Origin: Gemmatimonadota bacterium | GTDB lineage: Bacteria; Gemmatimonadota; Gemmatimonadetes; Gemmatimonadales; GWC2-71-9 | Length of the DNA: 64,000 nt | Direction: 5' to 3' | Assembly (NCBI GenBank): GCA_003222195.1 | Contig: QHVB01000032.1 | Coordinates: forward strand, 1-64,000 | Shown here: positions 1 to 11,335 of the stretch, one piece after another | How positions within the stretch are numbered: the first letter of the stretch is position 1 | Layout: each line of letters opens with the position of its first letter | Made by a program: the position numbers and the translations under genes | Notes under the pieces: model-generated | Told to the model about the DNA's origin: nothing | What the model saw: only the letters and a program-made list of their open reading frames with translations | Database searches by the model: none

Positions 1-1472
1 TCCGTGTAGAGCAAACCGGTGAGGTCTGTCTGATCCGGCCCAGCGCTAACGGTGGGCGCCGTGTTGGGCGGCGTGACCGTCACTGACTGCGTCTTGGTGC
101 TCGTGCCGCCCGCATCCGTCACGCTGAGCGTCACGCTGTAGGTCCCCCCGGCCCCATACGTATGCGAGGTCGTCTTGCCCGTACCGGTCGTGGCGTCACC
201 CCAAGTCCAGCTGTAGGTCGCACTGGCCTGCGCCGTCGAGCTGCTCGCATCGACGCTGCACGTCAGCCCCGCACAGCTCGACGTAAAGTTCGCCACCGGC
301 GCCGGGGGCGGGGGCGGGGGCGGGGGCGGGGGCGGGGCCGTGGCCGTCACTGACTGCGTCTTGGTGCTCGTGCCGCCCGCATCCGTCACGCTGAGCGTCA
401 CGCTGTAGGTCCCCCCCGCCCCATACGTATGCGAGGTCGTCTTGCCCGTACCGCTGGTGGCGTCACCCCAACTCCAGCTGTAGGTCGCACTGGCCTGCGC
501 CGTCGAGCTGCTCGCATCGACGCTGCACGTCAGCCCCGCACAGCTCGACGTGAAGTTCGCCACCGGCGCCGGGGGCACGCCCCCTGATCTCACGCTTAAC
601 CGCACGTCATCGTACCAGAAGAAGTCTTCTTCAGTCTTGGAGCTGCCGATGCCGCCCCACGTCGGACTGAAGTCGAACTCTTCAAAGGGATGGGCGGCGT
701 CGAAATTCACCGTGGTGTAGTCCCCGACCGGCGTGCCGTTCACCCACCACCGGATGGTGCCGTCTCGCGAGGTGCTCGTCGTGCTCATGTTGAAGTACAC
801 TTCGATCTCGTACCATTGGCCTGGCGTTACGACGTAATTCCCACCGTTCACATTGCCGAATAGATAGCGCGCGCCGGGATCGTCACCCGTGCTATTGTCG
901 AGGTGACCGTTGCTGGTGGTGAACTCCGCATTCACGATCAGGTGGTACGGTCCCCCGGGCGTGCCGTTCATCTCCACCACGAGGATGTTGCCTTGCGCGA
1001 TCACGAAGGAAATTTCGTTCACGCCCGTCGGATGTCCCTCCCACGGGTTACTCGCCTTCCACGAGTAGCGGAAATACATCTCCCCGCGCGGCACGCCCAG
1101 GTCGCGGTACATCGTCGCCGGTGCCGCGCCGCCGCCGAACCCCACGGGATAGCGCCACTGACCGACGTTCGGCGGCGAGACCGGCGCCCCCGGATCCGCC
1201 GTCTGTGTCGCGAAGCCATCGGGGTTATAGAGGTACCATCCGTCGCTGAGGGGCACGCCGTCGCCCACGGACATGGCATCGTCGAATCCGTAGTCGGACA
1301 GTAGTGTGAACCCCGCCGGCTCGTTCGCCCAGGCGCTGCTGCTGAACCGCGGTGGCTCGACCGGCGCTTCGGCTCGATCGCAGCTGGCGGCCACAACGAG
1401 GAGAACGAAGAGAGCCCTCCGACAGGATCCACCACCCCATGCTGGTGACCGCAGAGAAAGGCGCGAGCGCAC
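1..1472 (-). CDS. PKD-domain surface lipoprotein with N-terminal lectin-like module (partial, C-terminus outside window)
   Basis: The frame is open to the left edge, so the C-terminus is missing. Translation gives a lipoprotein signal (RRALFVLLVVAASC, Cys after a VAAS lipobox), then about 260 residues resembling a concanavalin-A/LamG beta-sandwich (GTIRWWVNGTPVGDYTTV and SSKTEEDFFWYDDVRL), then two PKD repeats with SYSWGD-type cores joined by a short poly-proline linker, and the start of a third (PTVSAGPDQTD). GTG at 1472 is chosen as start because AAGAGGA lies four bases upstream; no in-frame ATG precedes the lipobox. It belongs with the three lipoprotein genes to its right, although a 266-base gap separates them. 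Cell-surface attachment or glycan binding is an inference from the domains. Confidence 0.75.
   Translation of the reverse strand, partial: MRSRLSLRSPAWGGGSCRRALFVLLVVAASCDRAEAPVEPPRFSSSAWANEPAGFTLLSDYGFDDAMSVGDGVPLSDGWYLYNPDGFATQTADPGAPVSPPNVGQWRYPVGFGGGAAPATMYRDLGVPRGEMYFRYSWKASNPWEGHPTGVNEISFVIAQGNILVVEMNGTPGGPYHLIVNAEFTTSNGHLDNSTGDDPGARYLFGNVNGGNYVVTPGQWYEIEVYFNMSTTSTSRDGTIRWWVNGTPVGDYTTVNFDAAHPFEEFDFSPTWGGIGSSKTEEDFFWYDDVRLSVRSGGVPPAPVANFTSSCAGLTCSVDASSSTAQASATYSWSWGDATSGTGKTTSHTYGAGGTYSVTLSVTDAGGTSTKTQSVTATAPPPPPPPPPPPAPVANFTSSCAGLTCSVDASSSTAQASATYSWTWGDATTGTGKTTSHTYGAGGTYSVTLSVTDAGGTSTKTQSVTVTPPNTAPTVSAGPDQTDLTGLLYT
79..575 (-). repeat. Near-identical tandem DNA duplication of a PKD-encoding unit
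   Basis: The segments 79-308 and 346-575 match almost base for base, with an offset of 267 bases (89 codons) and only a handful of substitutions. They encode two successive PKD repeats of the partial lipoprotein. The spacer between them carries an expanded GGGGGC run that is absent after the second copy. Confidence 0.85.
304..333. repeat. (GGGGGC)5 hexanucleotide repeat
   Basis: Five perfect GGGGGC units lie in the coding sequence of the partial PKD lipoprotein. On the coding strand they give a poly-proline linker between PKD repeats. The unit is two codons long, so changes in copy number keep the frame. Confidence 0.9.
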
Positions 1473-1738
1473 ACGGTCCTCTTGGAGGGGCTGGACGTCA
1501 ACAGCTCCTCGGGGTGGGGGCAACACGATGAGGGGCGATCTTTGGCCCAGCCGTGGTGAACGGGGGGCAGCCATGGCCGCGGGCGGTGCAACGGCCGTGC
1601 CTGACAACGCAGAACGCAAACGGCGGCTTGGCTCGCTGGTGTCACCCGCGCTCCGCCGGGCGTTCGTCGGACACCCGCAGCACTTGTCGCGTCGCCGCTA
1701 CAGTCCTTGGCGCACCTCAGAAGAACTAGACGGGGCGC

Positions 1739-4459
<2,721 letters not shown>

Positions 4460-4461
4460 AA

Positions 4462-5601
4462 TTACATCACGCCGATATTGAAGGCGGAGCTTTCCACGCG
4501 CAGGTTCAGCGCTGGGACCGTGGCCTGCAGCGTGTATCCATTACCTGGCAGGTTCGGCTGGTCAATACACAAGTCGCTGAACCGAGCGACCCCATTCAGT
4601 GCATGGACCGTCAAGGTGCCGGACAGGTTGCCATTCATGAGGGCCCCACCGTTGTGCCCGATGGCGATCGTCACGTCTCCGTTATACGTCGTGACTCTGT
4701 TGCCCTCGGCGTTCTCCGCGGTCACTTCCACCGGCCCCATCGTCATGGGGCATGGCAGCGAGGTACTCGGCTGCGCGGTGAAGGCCAACTGCGTGACCGC
4801 CTCGCCGAGTGTGAGCACAGAAGCAAGCCACGTCCTGGGCGCGTTGAAGTCCCAGGTCCATTGCGGATTGACCGGTCCTGTCGCTGCCGGCACGACGTCC
4901 TCCCCATCGGCCCACATCGACGCGTCGGACATTGTGAGGATGTTGGTGAAGCCGGCAGGCGGCGCGAAGAGACCCGACCCGTTCGACATGCTTACGCCAT
5001 ACACGAGCGAGCCGGCGCCAACCGATATCGCGCCGGGACTGGCGGTCGTGATGGACAAGCCGGAGCCAAATGCCGAACTGTGTTGGCCCAACGCCTGCGT
5101 GTAGATCGGATAAACGCCGCTGTACGACTTCATCATCATTCCGCCGTCCGTCACCGGTTGCGAGAGGGTCGCTCTGACCGCCAGGATCGAGTCTCCATGG
5201 ACCGGGTCCGAGTACGGGTCGGGGAACCCTTGGACGTTCGTCGCGACATACGTCGCCATCGAGACGCCGCCCGAGGTGACGTACTCGACGAGGTTGTAGG
5301 TGTTGCCGACCACAGGAAACCCGGGCAAGGTCAGCACGTCGGTCACCGATTGGATGATGTTGGCCGAGCCGAGCCAGAAGAAGCTCACGACGATCGCGTC
5401 GCCGTGGTGCGGGTTCGTGGGATTGAACCCTTTGATGAGCACGGTCCCGCTTTCCTGCAGCGTGCCGTTCAATTGGTTGCCCACAACGCGGAACTCAGGA
5501 GCCCCCGGGTACGCAGGCGCGACGGGCTCAGCGCAGGCCGCCCCCAGCAAGCTGGCTCCCACGAGTGCCGCAAGCCTCACGATCGTCGTCCGCTTCACCA
5601 T
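4462..5601 (-). CDS. Surface lipoprotein, paralogue (beta-rich module + Ig-like domain)
   Basis: 379 residues. The lipoprotein signal ends LGAAC (Cys 23). One copy of the repeated module (about residues 42-265; NPHHGDAIVVSFFWLGS, GNTYNLVEYVTSGGVSMAT) is followed by an Ig-like domain (about 270-379; GNLSGTLTVHALNGVARFSD). It lacks the poly-Pro linker and PKD repeats of its downstream neighbour and has no long G tract. ATG 5601 is preceded by AGAGGGGG at good spacing. It lies two bases upstream of the 906-residue gene and 78 bases downstream of the third paralogue, so the three are probably co-transcribed. Exact function is not recognisable. Confidence 0.85.
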   Translation of the reverse strand: MVKRTTIVRLAALVGASLLGAACAEPVAPAYPGAPEFRVVGNQLNGTLQESGTVLIKGFNPTNPHHGDAIVVSFFWLGSANIIQSVTDVLTLPGFPVVGNTYNLVEYVTSGGVSMATYVATNVQGFPDPYSDPVHGDSILAVRATLSQPVTDGGMMMKSYSGVYPIYTQALGQHSSAFGSGLSITTASPGAISVGAGSLVYGVSMSNGSGLFAPPAGFTNILTMSDASMWADGEDVVPAATGPVNPQWTWDFNAPRTWLASVLTLGEAVTQLAFTAQPSTSLPCPMTMGPVEVTAENAEGNRVTTYNGDVTIAIGHNGGALMNGNLSGTLTVHALNGVARFSDLCIDQPNLPGNGYTLQATVPALNLRVESSAFNIGVM

Positions 5602-5679
5602 AACGCCCCCTCTTCTTGTGGCCCAAACTGAACCTCAGACGAACAAAACCCGCGGCAAGCAGCCTCCCTCAGGTGCGCG

Positions 5680-6837
5680 TCACCACAGCCCGATATTGAA
5701 AGGAGCGCTCACGGCACCGCTCAAACCGGCGGCGGCACCCTGCAGCGTGTATCCGTTCCCGACCTGATCGATGCTCAAGTCCGAGAACGTTGCCACACCG
5801 TTGACCGCAGTCACGGTCTTTGTGCCGGACAATTTGCCGGGCAGGAGCAAGCCGCCGTTGTTCGCGATCGCGATCGTCACTTGACCATTGAAACTCACCG
5901 CCGGATTGCCCAACGCATCTAGCGCCGTGACTTTCACGGGCGGCTGGATGGTCAGGAACGGCATGGTGGTACTCGGCTGGACTGTGAACGCCAGCTGTGT
6001 CGCCGCCGGGTGGAGCACCAACGCGCTTGCCAGCCAGGTGTGCGGTGCGTTGAAGTACCACGTCCACCGCGGATCGACCGAGCCCGCGCTGGTTTGCACC
6101 GCGTAGTCGGTCTCGACCCACAGCGTGGGGTCTGTCAACACGCCGATGGTGGTAAAACCCGCGGGACGGTCAACGCCCTGGCCGTCCGACATCGTGACGC
6201 CATACGTGAGCGCGCCCGCTTCGACCGCAAGCGCGCCGGGATCGGCGATCGTGGGATACGAGGAACCGGAGCCGGAGGCTGACTGGTGAGGACCCAGCGC
6301 CTGTGCGGTCACTGAGCTCACGCCAGTAAACGACGACAGCGAAATCCCGCCGTCCTGAATCGGCGCTGCCAGGTCCGCATGGACCACGAGAGTTGTATTG
6401 CCGTTGGGATCCGTCCCCTCGGGGAAGCCCTGGACGTTGGTGGCGACATAGGTGGCCATCGAGACGCCGCCGCCCGTGACGTACTCCACCAGTGTATAGG
6501 TGTTGCCCACGGGGGTGCCGTCGCCCAAGTGGTCGTAGACCCGCGCGATGATGTTCGTCGAGCCGACCCAATAGAAGGTCACCACAACCGCGTCCCCGAG
6601 GTGGGGATTGGTGGGGTGAAACCCTTGCCAGATCGTCGTCGTCTCGCCGAGCTTGCCGTTCTGCTGGTCGAGCGCGATACCTCCACTCGCCGCAACGGCG
6701 AACCGCGGCAGTCCCGGTCCCTGGTGTTCGGGAGAGGGCCCGACGGGCTCACGACAGCCTGCCGCGAGCACTACAGCTCCCAGCAGCGCCGCAAGGCCAG
6801 CAATCGTTGTCCGGTTCTTCAAGACTGTGGAGCGCAT
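5680..6837 (-). CDS. Surface lipoprotein, paralogue (beta-rich module + Ig-like domain)
   Basis: 385 residues. The signal ends LAAGC (Cys 28). It carries the same module (NPHLGDAVVVTFYWVGS, GNTYTLVEYVTGGGVSMAT) and a C-terminal Ig-like domain (LSGTKTVTAVNGVATFSDLS). It has the same architecture as the next gene and probably arose by tandem duplication. ATG 6837 has GGAGGGG seven bases upstream. It is the first gene of the lipoprotein cluster, and the 241 bases upstream (6838-7078) should hold its promoter, although I see no convincing -35/-10 pair. The short GC-rich palindrome at 6971-6985 has no T tract. Role: exported beta-sandwich protein of unknown ligand. Confidence 0.85.
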   Translation of the reverse strand: MRSTVLKNRTTIAGLAALLGAVVLAAGCREPVGPSPEHQGPGLPRFAVAASGGIALDQQNGKLGETTTIWQGFHPTNPHLGDAVVVTFYWVGSTNIIARVYDHLGDGTPVGNTYTLVEYVTGGGVSMATYVATNVQGFPEGTDPNGNTTLVVHADLAAPIQDGGISLSSFTGVSSVTAQALGPHQSASGSGSSYPTIADPGALAVEAGALTYGVTMSDGQGVDRPAGFTTIGVLTDPTLWVETDYAVQTSAGSVDPRWTWYFNAPHTWLASALVLHPAATQLAFTVQPSTTMPFLTIQPPVKVTALDALGNPAVSFNGQVTIAIANNGGLLLPGKLSGTKTVTAVNGVATFSDLSIDQVGNGYTLQGAAAGLSGAVSAPFNIGLW

Positions 6838-7078
6838 CGTGGCCCCCTCCGAGGCAAGGCTCAGGCCAGCGCATTGCTGACACGGTTGCGGGCAGGAGCG
6901 TTCCGTTCCGGGCCCCTAGCGTTGCGCGACTGCCATGGCGGCGCCTCCCCGCCGTTGCACCCCTACGTCAGGCGCCCCGGGCGCCACGCGACCGTGCCCC
7001 GAGCGTCGGGAAGTCTCTGAGAGACGAGTATTAGATCTGCAAAGTGGGCGGGTTCTGCCGGAGACCAGCGACTACGTC

Positions 7079-8332
7079 CTACGCCTCTTGTCGAGCGCGT
7101 TGGCGTTCACCTGCCGCTGCGTTCGCGACGGTCGCGCGCCTTGGCGTCGTCCGGGCGCGTGCGACACGTGTTCGCCCGACAGAACTCGCAACGCGATGTG
7201 CCGCAGCTGTACAACCTGCGACGAAACGGAAGAGCGGACCGAAGGCGCGTAACGAGGTGAGCCCAACGAAGTAGAGCCCGGGGATACTGCTCTCAAACCC
7301 GTGACTCAGGATCGGAACCGCTACGTCGGTCTTGAGTTCCCGTCGGAGCGCCGGATGAATCATCTTCAACCTGTTGACATCGACCTTATAGCCAGTTGCC
7401 AGCATGACGTGATCCGCGCGCAACTTGGCGCCATCCGAGATGGTGGCATCGAGTTTCCCTTCCCGCACCGCCAGGTTCGCCACCGTCTGGGCCTCGCGGA
7501 GTCTGACCTTGCCGATGACTCGATCCCTCAACCAGTCCGACGCTCCAGAGTGGTATTGCCTGTTGTACGCATCCTTCCACGCTTGCGGAAAACGGTAGAA
7601 GAAATAGGGCATACGGTCCAACACCCAGTTGTCCCAGCCTGCCGCGATGGTCGCCCTGGGAGCGCGGATTCGTTCCAGGATGCTGCGCGCGTCCATCCGA
7701 TCAGGAGCCAGCCACGAAATCCGCCGCCGCGATACCACTTGCACAGCGGCGCCGGCTTCGTGCAGCAGGGCCGCATATTCTATCGCGCTCTGTCCCCCAC
7801 CGATCACCACGACGTCCTGTCCCTCGAATCGCTTGAAGTCGCTGTGGTCAGAGGAATGCGAGACGAATTCAGCTGGGAGCTCGTTATACTGTTCCGGCCG
7901 ATGGGCAAAGTGATAAGGTCCGATCGCCATCACAACCACACGGCTGGTTACCTCACGCCCGTCCTCCAGCGTGATAGCAAACTGACCGTCCCGGCGCTCG
8001 ATCGACGCGACGTACGTCTCATCCACGTTGGGCACCGCCCGCCGCTGGAACCACAGGCCGTAGTTGATGAACGTCTCGAGCGGCACGGGATGACCCTTCG
8101 CGTATCCCGCTTCCTCGAAGAACTGCCCAAACCCGTAGGCTTTACGGGGATCGGAGAGGTTGGTGGCCCACCAGTGAGACCGTAGCCACATGCCTTTCGG
8201 CATGCGCTCGCGCCACAATTCCAACGTCCTGCCGAAGACTGCTACGTTCAGCCCTCGACCCAGGAGATGCGCGGCAGTTGAGAGGCCGTACGGACCTGCG
8301 CCGACCACCACGGCATCGTAGCAGGGCGTCAT
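7079..8332 (-). CDS. FAD-dependent oxidoreductase, flavin monooxygenase-like
   Basis: 417 residues with two Rossmann motifs: VVVGAGPYGLSTAAHL at the N-terminus (FAD) and DVVVIGGGQSAIEYAALL near residue 170 (NAD(P)H). The layout matches flavin-containing and N-hydroxylating monooxygenases or related disulfide-type reductases. LATGYKVD near residue 310 is the usual ATGY motif of this fold. No signal peptide is seen, so it is likely cytosolic. Its ATG overlaps the stop of the ATP-grasp gene (ATGA at 8329-8332), indicating translational coupling. A substrate cannot be named; the pairing with an ATP-grasp ligase-like protein suggests tailoring of a small molecule or amino-acid derivative. The C-terminal ~35 residues are basic and low complexity. 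Confidence 0.8.
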   Translation of the reverse strand: MTPCYDAVVVGAGPYGLSTAAHLLGRGLNVAVFGRTLELWRERMPKGMWLRSHWWATNLSDPRKAYGFGQFFEEAGYAKGHPVPLETFINYGLWFQRRAVPNVDETYVASIERRDGQFAITLEDGREVTSRVVVMAIGPYHFAHRPEQYNELPAEFVSHSSDHSDFKRFEGQDVVVIGGGQSAIEYAALLHEAGAAVQVVSRRRISWLAPDRMDARSILERIRAPRATIAAGWDNWVLDRMPYFFYRFPQAWKDAYNRQYHSGASDWLRDRVIGKVRLREAQTVANLAVREGKLDATISDGAKLRADHVMLATGYKVDVNRLKMIHPALRRELKTDVAVPILSHGFESSIPGLYFVGLTSLRAFGPLFRFVAGCTAAAHRVASSVGRTRVARARTTPRRATVANAAAGERQRARQEA

Positions 8333-9537
8333 GAGAGGTCTCTTTTCACGCGCGACAGGAATCTGCGGATAACACCGTGCGTGAAATCAGTGGTAGCCCG
8401 GACCGCCGGAAGCGGATCTTTCCAATCCAGGTAGTCGTAGCGCATCGGCTTGAAAAACGAGAGGCCGAAGTCCAATACCGTCCGCACTGGCGGTGTGATC
8501 CCAGGCCTGCCTCGCTCCCCGAGGGCAGTGATCAGCCTCTCGATGTCTCCACCCAGATGACGCATCCAGCCTCCGACACGATACCGGCTCACCTTATCAA
8601 TGGGCCCGCCGCTCGCCCACTGATAGACGAGGTATGGGAAGTCGACGCCAGCTCGGACCGCGACCTCGACTGACGCGGACAGTCGCGGGTTGATCTCCAT
8701 CAAGTACGGGACGCCGGCATGGTCACGGCGGAACTCAACCTCGGAGTACCCCTCGAGGTTGATCTCGCGCACGAGCGATTCGGCTTGACGCCCGATGTCA
8801 GGCGGAATGGCGATGCTCTGCCGCACGACCGATTGCCCGCCCAATGGGGGTCTGGTTCGCTTTGCCCATTGCGCGAAGCGCGCGCAGACCTCGCCATTGG
8901 CGTAAAGAAAACTCACGGCCTCGCGTTTACCGGTGAGAAATTGCTGGAACAAGGCAGCGTCCCCGAAACGCGTCACTGCCTCGACTGCGTGCCTAGCCTC
9001 ATCGGAATTGACCACGAGTCGCGGACCGACCCATGTTCCCTCGCGTCCGTCCGACACCCACGACTCGCTCGGCTTGACCACGGCTGGGAGTCCAATTTCG
9101 TTCAGCGCCCTTGGCACGTCCTCCACTGCCCGAACGACTACCTCGCGTGGGACGTCCAACCCAAGGCGCCTTGCCGCCTCCAGCGTCCGCTCCTTGTTGA
9201 CCGCAATCGAGAGTGCCCGTTCGTCCGCGAGTGCAAGCCGCACTCGTTGCTCGAGCCGCGCACGATGCGCACGCAGCAAAGCAATCGTGCCATCATGCGA
9301 GGAAACGACCACTCCGGCGCCACTGCAGTCCAGCAACTCCTCCAGCATGGCACGGTAGGCGTCCGTCGCTTCCATGGTGGGGAACAAGAACCCTTGCTGA
9401 CACCACCGGGACGAAAAAGCCGGTGCGTTGGGGGCGGTTCCCACGGCCGCGACCCGCAGTCCCCGCCGACCGAGGGATCGCACCGTCACCAACGACTGCC
9501 TCGTTGATGCATCGAGCACCAAGGCGTCGAATCTCAT
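8329..9537 (-). CDS. ATP-grasp domain protein (carbamoyl-phosphate-synthase-like ligase)
   Basis: 402 residues. The N-terminal ~110 residues form a pre-ATP-grasp Rossmann-like domain (LVTVRSLGRRGLRVAAVG). The ATP-grasp fold follows, with GLPAVVKPSESW as the nucleotide-binding strand and a metal-binding segment PYLMEINPRLSAS (E and N coordinate Mg in the family). Family members form amide or ester bonds through acyl-phosphate intermediates. It is the middle gene of a three-gene minus-strand set with the FAD enzyme (4-base overlap) and the tyrosine phosphatase 86 bases upstream. The substrate is unknown. The phosphatase and the nearby UDP-sugar epimerase make a surface-polysaccharide or secondary-metabolite role plausible, but this is inference. 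Confidence 0.8.
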   Translation of the reverse strand: MRFDALVLDASTRQSLVTVRSLGRRGLRVAAVGTAPNAPAFSSRWCQQGFLFPTMEATDAYRAMLEELLDCSGAGVVVSSHDGTIALLRAHRARLEQRVRLALADERALSIAVNKERTLEAARRLGLDVPREVVVRAVEDVPRALNEIGLPAVVKPSESWVSDGREGTWVGPRLVVNSDEARHAVEAVTRFGDAALFQQFLTGKREAVSFLYANGEVCARFAQWAKRTRPPLGGQSVVRQSIAIPPDIGRQAESLVREINLEGYSEVEFRRDHAGVPYLMEINPRLSASVEVAVRAGVDFPYLVYQWASGGPIDKVSRYRVGGWMRHLGGDIERLITALGERGRPGITPPVRTVLDFGLSFFKPMRYDYLDWKDPLPAVRATTDFTHGVIRRFLSRVKRDLS

Positions 9538-9623
9538 GAGTGGCCAAACTGCCCCGCAAATACTGGGCCTTGATCGGGATCCCGGTTCGCGCCTGGCGAG
9601 GCAGCGGTGATGCCGCTCGTGGG

Positions 9624-10181
9624 TCAGCCGACGGCGCTCCCAAGCACGCGCCCAAGCTCTTGCACGCAGCGCGCAATCCGCTCGTAGACTTCGTCGAATA
9701 CCTGCCTGCTCTGATCCACGGGGTCGTGAATCGCCCGGGTCTCGACGGCTGCCGGGTCAAGGTCGCCCAGCACGATCACATCGCTCGGCAGACGTCCGAA
9801 CCGTTCACAGACGAGACGTCGCTGGATCACATCCATCACGACGATCAGATCGGCAGCACGGGCGACGTCAGCCGTGACGGGACGCGAGCGGTGACTCGTG
9901 AGGTCCACGCGGTGGCTCTGCGCCGCCGCGATCGCCTCGGCAGGGGCGGGCCGGTTGAAGCCGATGAAACCGGCGGACTGCACGGCGATGCCGAGCGGCC
10001 TGAGCTCGCGGGCCAGCAGGGCCGCGGCGAAGGGACTGCGGCAGATATTGCCGTGACACAGGACCAGCAGGGTCCTCGGCCGGAGTCGTTCCGGCAGCGC
10101 CTCGAGCGCCTTCCGCCGTCGAAACGGGTGGAGCAGGCGTTCGGGGGTCCGGCGCACACGCAACAGAAGGTCAGCCATCAC
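9624..10181 (-). CDS. Low-molecular-weight protein-tyrosine phosphatase family protein
   Basis: 185 residues. The P-loop CHGNICRSP (about residues 42-50) is the C-x5-R-S/T signature, with Cys as nucleophile, and IHDPVDQS supplies the conserved DP general-acid motif near the C-terminus. A 35-residue arginine-rich N-terminal extension precedes the fold. In other bacteria such enzymes dephosphorylate BY-kinases or UDP-sugar enzymes in exopolysaccharide pathways; the divergent UDP-sugar epimerase 161 bases away fits this. The start is GTG 10181 or the adjacent ATG 10178. No partner tyrosine kinase lies in the window. Confidence 0.85.
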   Translation of the reverse strand: MMADLLLRVRRTPERLLHPFRRRKALEALPERLRPRTLLVLCHGNICRSPFAAALLARELRPLGIAVQSAGFIGFNRPAPAEAIAAAQSHRVDLTSHRSRPVTADVARAADLIVVMDVIQRRLVCERFGRLPSDVIVLGDLDPAAVETRAIHDPVDQSRQVFDEVYERIARCVQELGRVLGSAVG

Positions 10182-10342
10182 TTGTTACTCCCTATGCGAA
10201 ACGAAGACGGGCCGCGCCGTGGCGACACGGCTGTGGTCGCAGCGCTGCAGCGCTGACGCGCCGGTCGCGCGCGCGCGGTGTGTCGCCAGCGGCAAGAAAT
10301 ACACCGGCTCCGGTGGCCCGGTTCGTGCCGCAGCCAGCTGGC

Positions 10343-11317
10343 GTGCGATACCTCGTTACGGGCGGCGCCGGATTCATCGGCTCCCATATCGTCGAGCGCC
10401 TCGTGCGCAAAGGCGCCGAGGTCACCGTGCTCGACGACCTGTCGACGGGCCGGCGCGAGCATCTGCGTGCCGTGCGCGATCGTATCCGATTCATTCGGGG
10501 CGACGCGGTGCGGCTCGAGGTCTGTCGCCGGGCGATGCAGGGCGTGGACTGTGTCTTCCATCAAGCCGCCGTGACCTCCGTGCCGCAGGCGACGCGAAAC
10601 CCGCTCGGCGCCCATCATGCCAACGTGACCGCCACGCTCAATATCCTCATGGCGGCCCAGGAAGCCAGAGTCCGTCGCGTCGTGTATGCCGGATCGACCG
10701 CCGCGTACGGGGACGCCGCCGTGCTGCCCAATCACGAGTTGCTCCTGCCGCGCCCGCTCTCCGCTTACGCCGCGGCCAAACTCGCAGGAGAAGCGTACTG
10801 CCAGGCCTTCTTCCGAACCCACGGGCTCGAGACGGTCGTGCTCCGGTACTTCAATGTCTTCGGACCGCGTCAGAGCCTGGACTCGCAATACGGCGCCGTC
10901 GTCCCGCTGTTCATCGCTGCCGCGCTCCGCGGCGAGGCGCCCGTCATCTTCGGAGACGGCGGGCAGACGCGTGACTTTACGTTCGTGACGAATGTCGTGG
11001 ACGCGAATCTGCTCGCGTGTCATGCACCCGCGGAGCAGGCCGCCGGCCAAGTCTTCAACGTCGGGTGCGGCGCGGCGACCAGCGTTCGCGAGCTGTGGCG
11101 ACGCATCGCCGACATTGTGGGCATCGACCTGGAGCCGCAGCACGACGCCCCTCGCGCGGGCGACGTACAGCACTCGCTCGCATCGATCGCCAAAGCGCGG
11201 GAGCATTTCGGCTACATCCCTGAACTGAGTCTCGACGAGGGCCTCCGCCGCACGATCGAGCATTTCCGCGAGCGCTTGCGGGTACCCGTGCAAGAACGTC
11301 TGCGCGTCGCGCTCTAG
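10343..11317 (+). CDS. NAD-dependent UDP-sugar 4-epimerase/dehydratase (extended SDR)
   Basis: An extended short-chain dehydrogenase. The NAD-binding GGAGFIGS opens the protein (VRYLVTGGAGFIGS), the catalytic Ser lies in YAGSTAAYG, and the Tyr-Lys pair is YAAAK. Length and motifs fit UDP-GlcNAc or UDP-Glc 4-epimerases of the WbpP/GalE type, which make sugar nucleotides for surface polysaccharide. GTG 10343 is chosen because the fold starts there; a GTG at 10280 would add a 21-residue tail with no family counterpart, and neither has a strong ribosome-binding site. It is divergent from the tyrosine phosphatase cluster and convergent with the aldose epimerase gene 18 bases downstream. Confidence 0.85.
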   Translation: MRYLVTGGAGFIGSHIVERLVRKGAEVTVLDDLSTGRREHLRAVRDRIRFIRGDAVRLEVCRRAMQGVDCVFHQAAVTSVPQATRNPLGAHHANVTATLNILMAAQEARVRRVVYAGSTAAYGDAAVLPNHELLLPRPLSAYAAAKLAGEAYCQAFFRTHGLETVVLRYFNVFGPRQSLDSQYGAVVPLFIAAALRGEAPVIFGDGGQTRDFTFVTNVVDANLLACHAPAEQAAGQVFNVGCGAATSVRELWRRIADIVGIDLEPQHDAPRAGDVQHSLASIAKAREHFGYIPELSLDEGLRRTIEHFRERLRVPVQERLRVAL

Positions 11318-11335
11318 ACGTCGTCACGAACTCGA

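Noticed and set aside
1225-1440. ATG-started 71-codon frame near the start of the PKD lipoprotein
   Set aside because: Wrong frame; the lipobox and lectin-like domain are in the frame started by GTG 1472.
6971-6985. GGCGCCC-C-GGGCGCC palindrome upstream of the lipoprotein cluster
   Set aside because: No T tract and a one-base loop; palindromes like this are expected by chance at this GC content.
10178-11293. 371-codon open frame opposite the UDP-sugar epimerase
   Set aside because: The other strand has complete SDR motifs; this frame shows only shadow composition.
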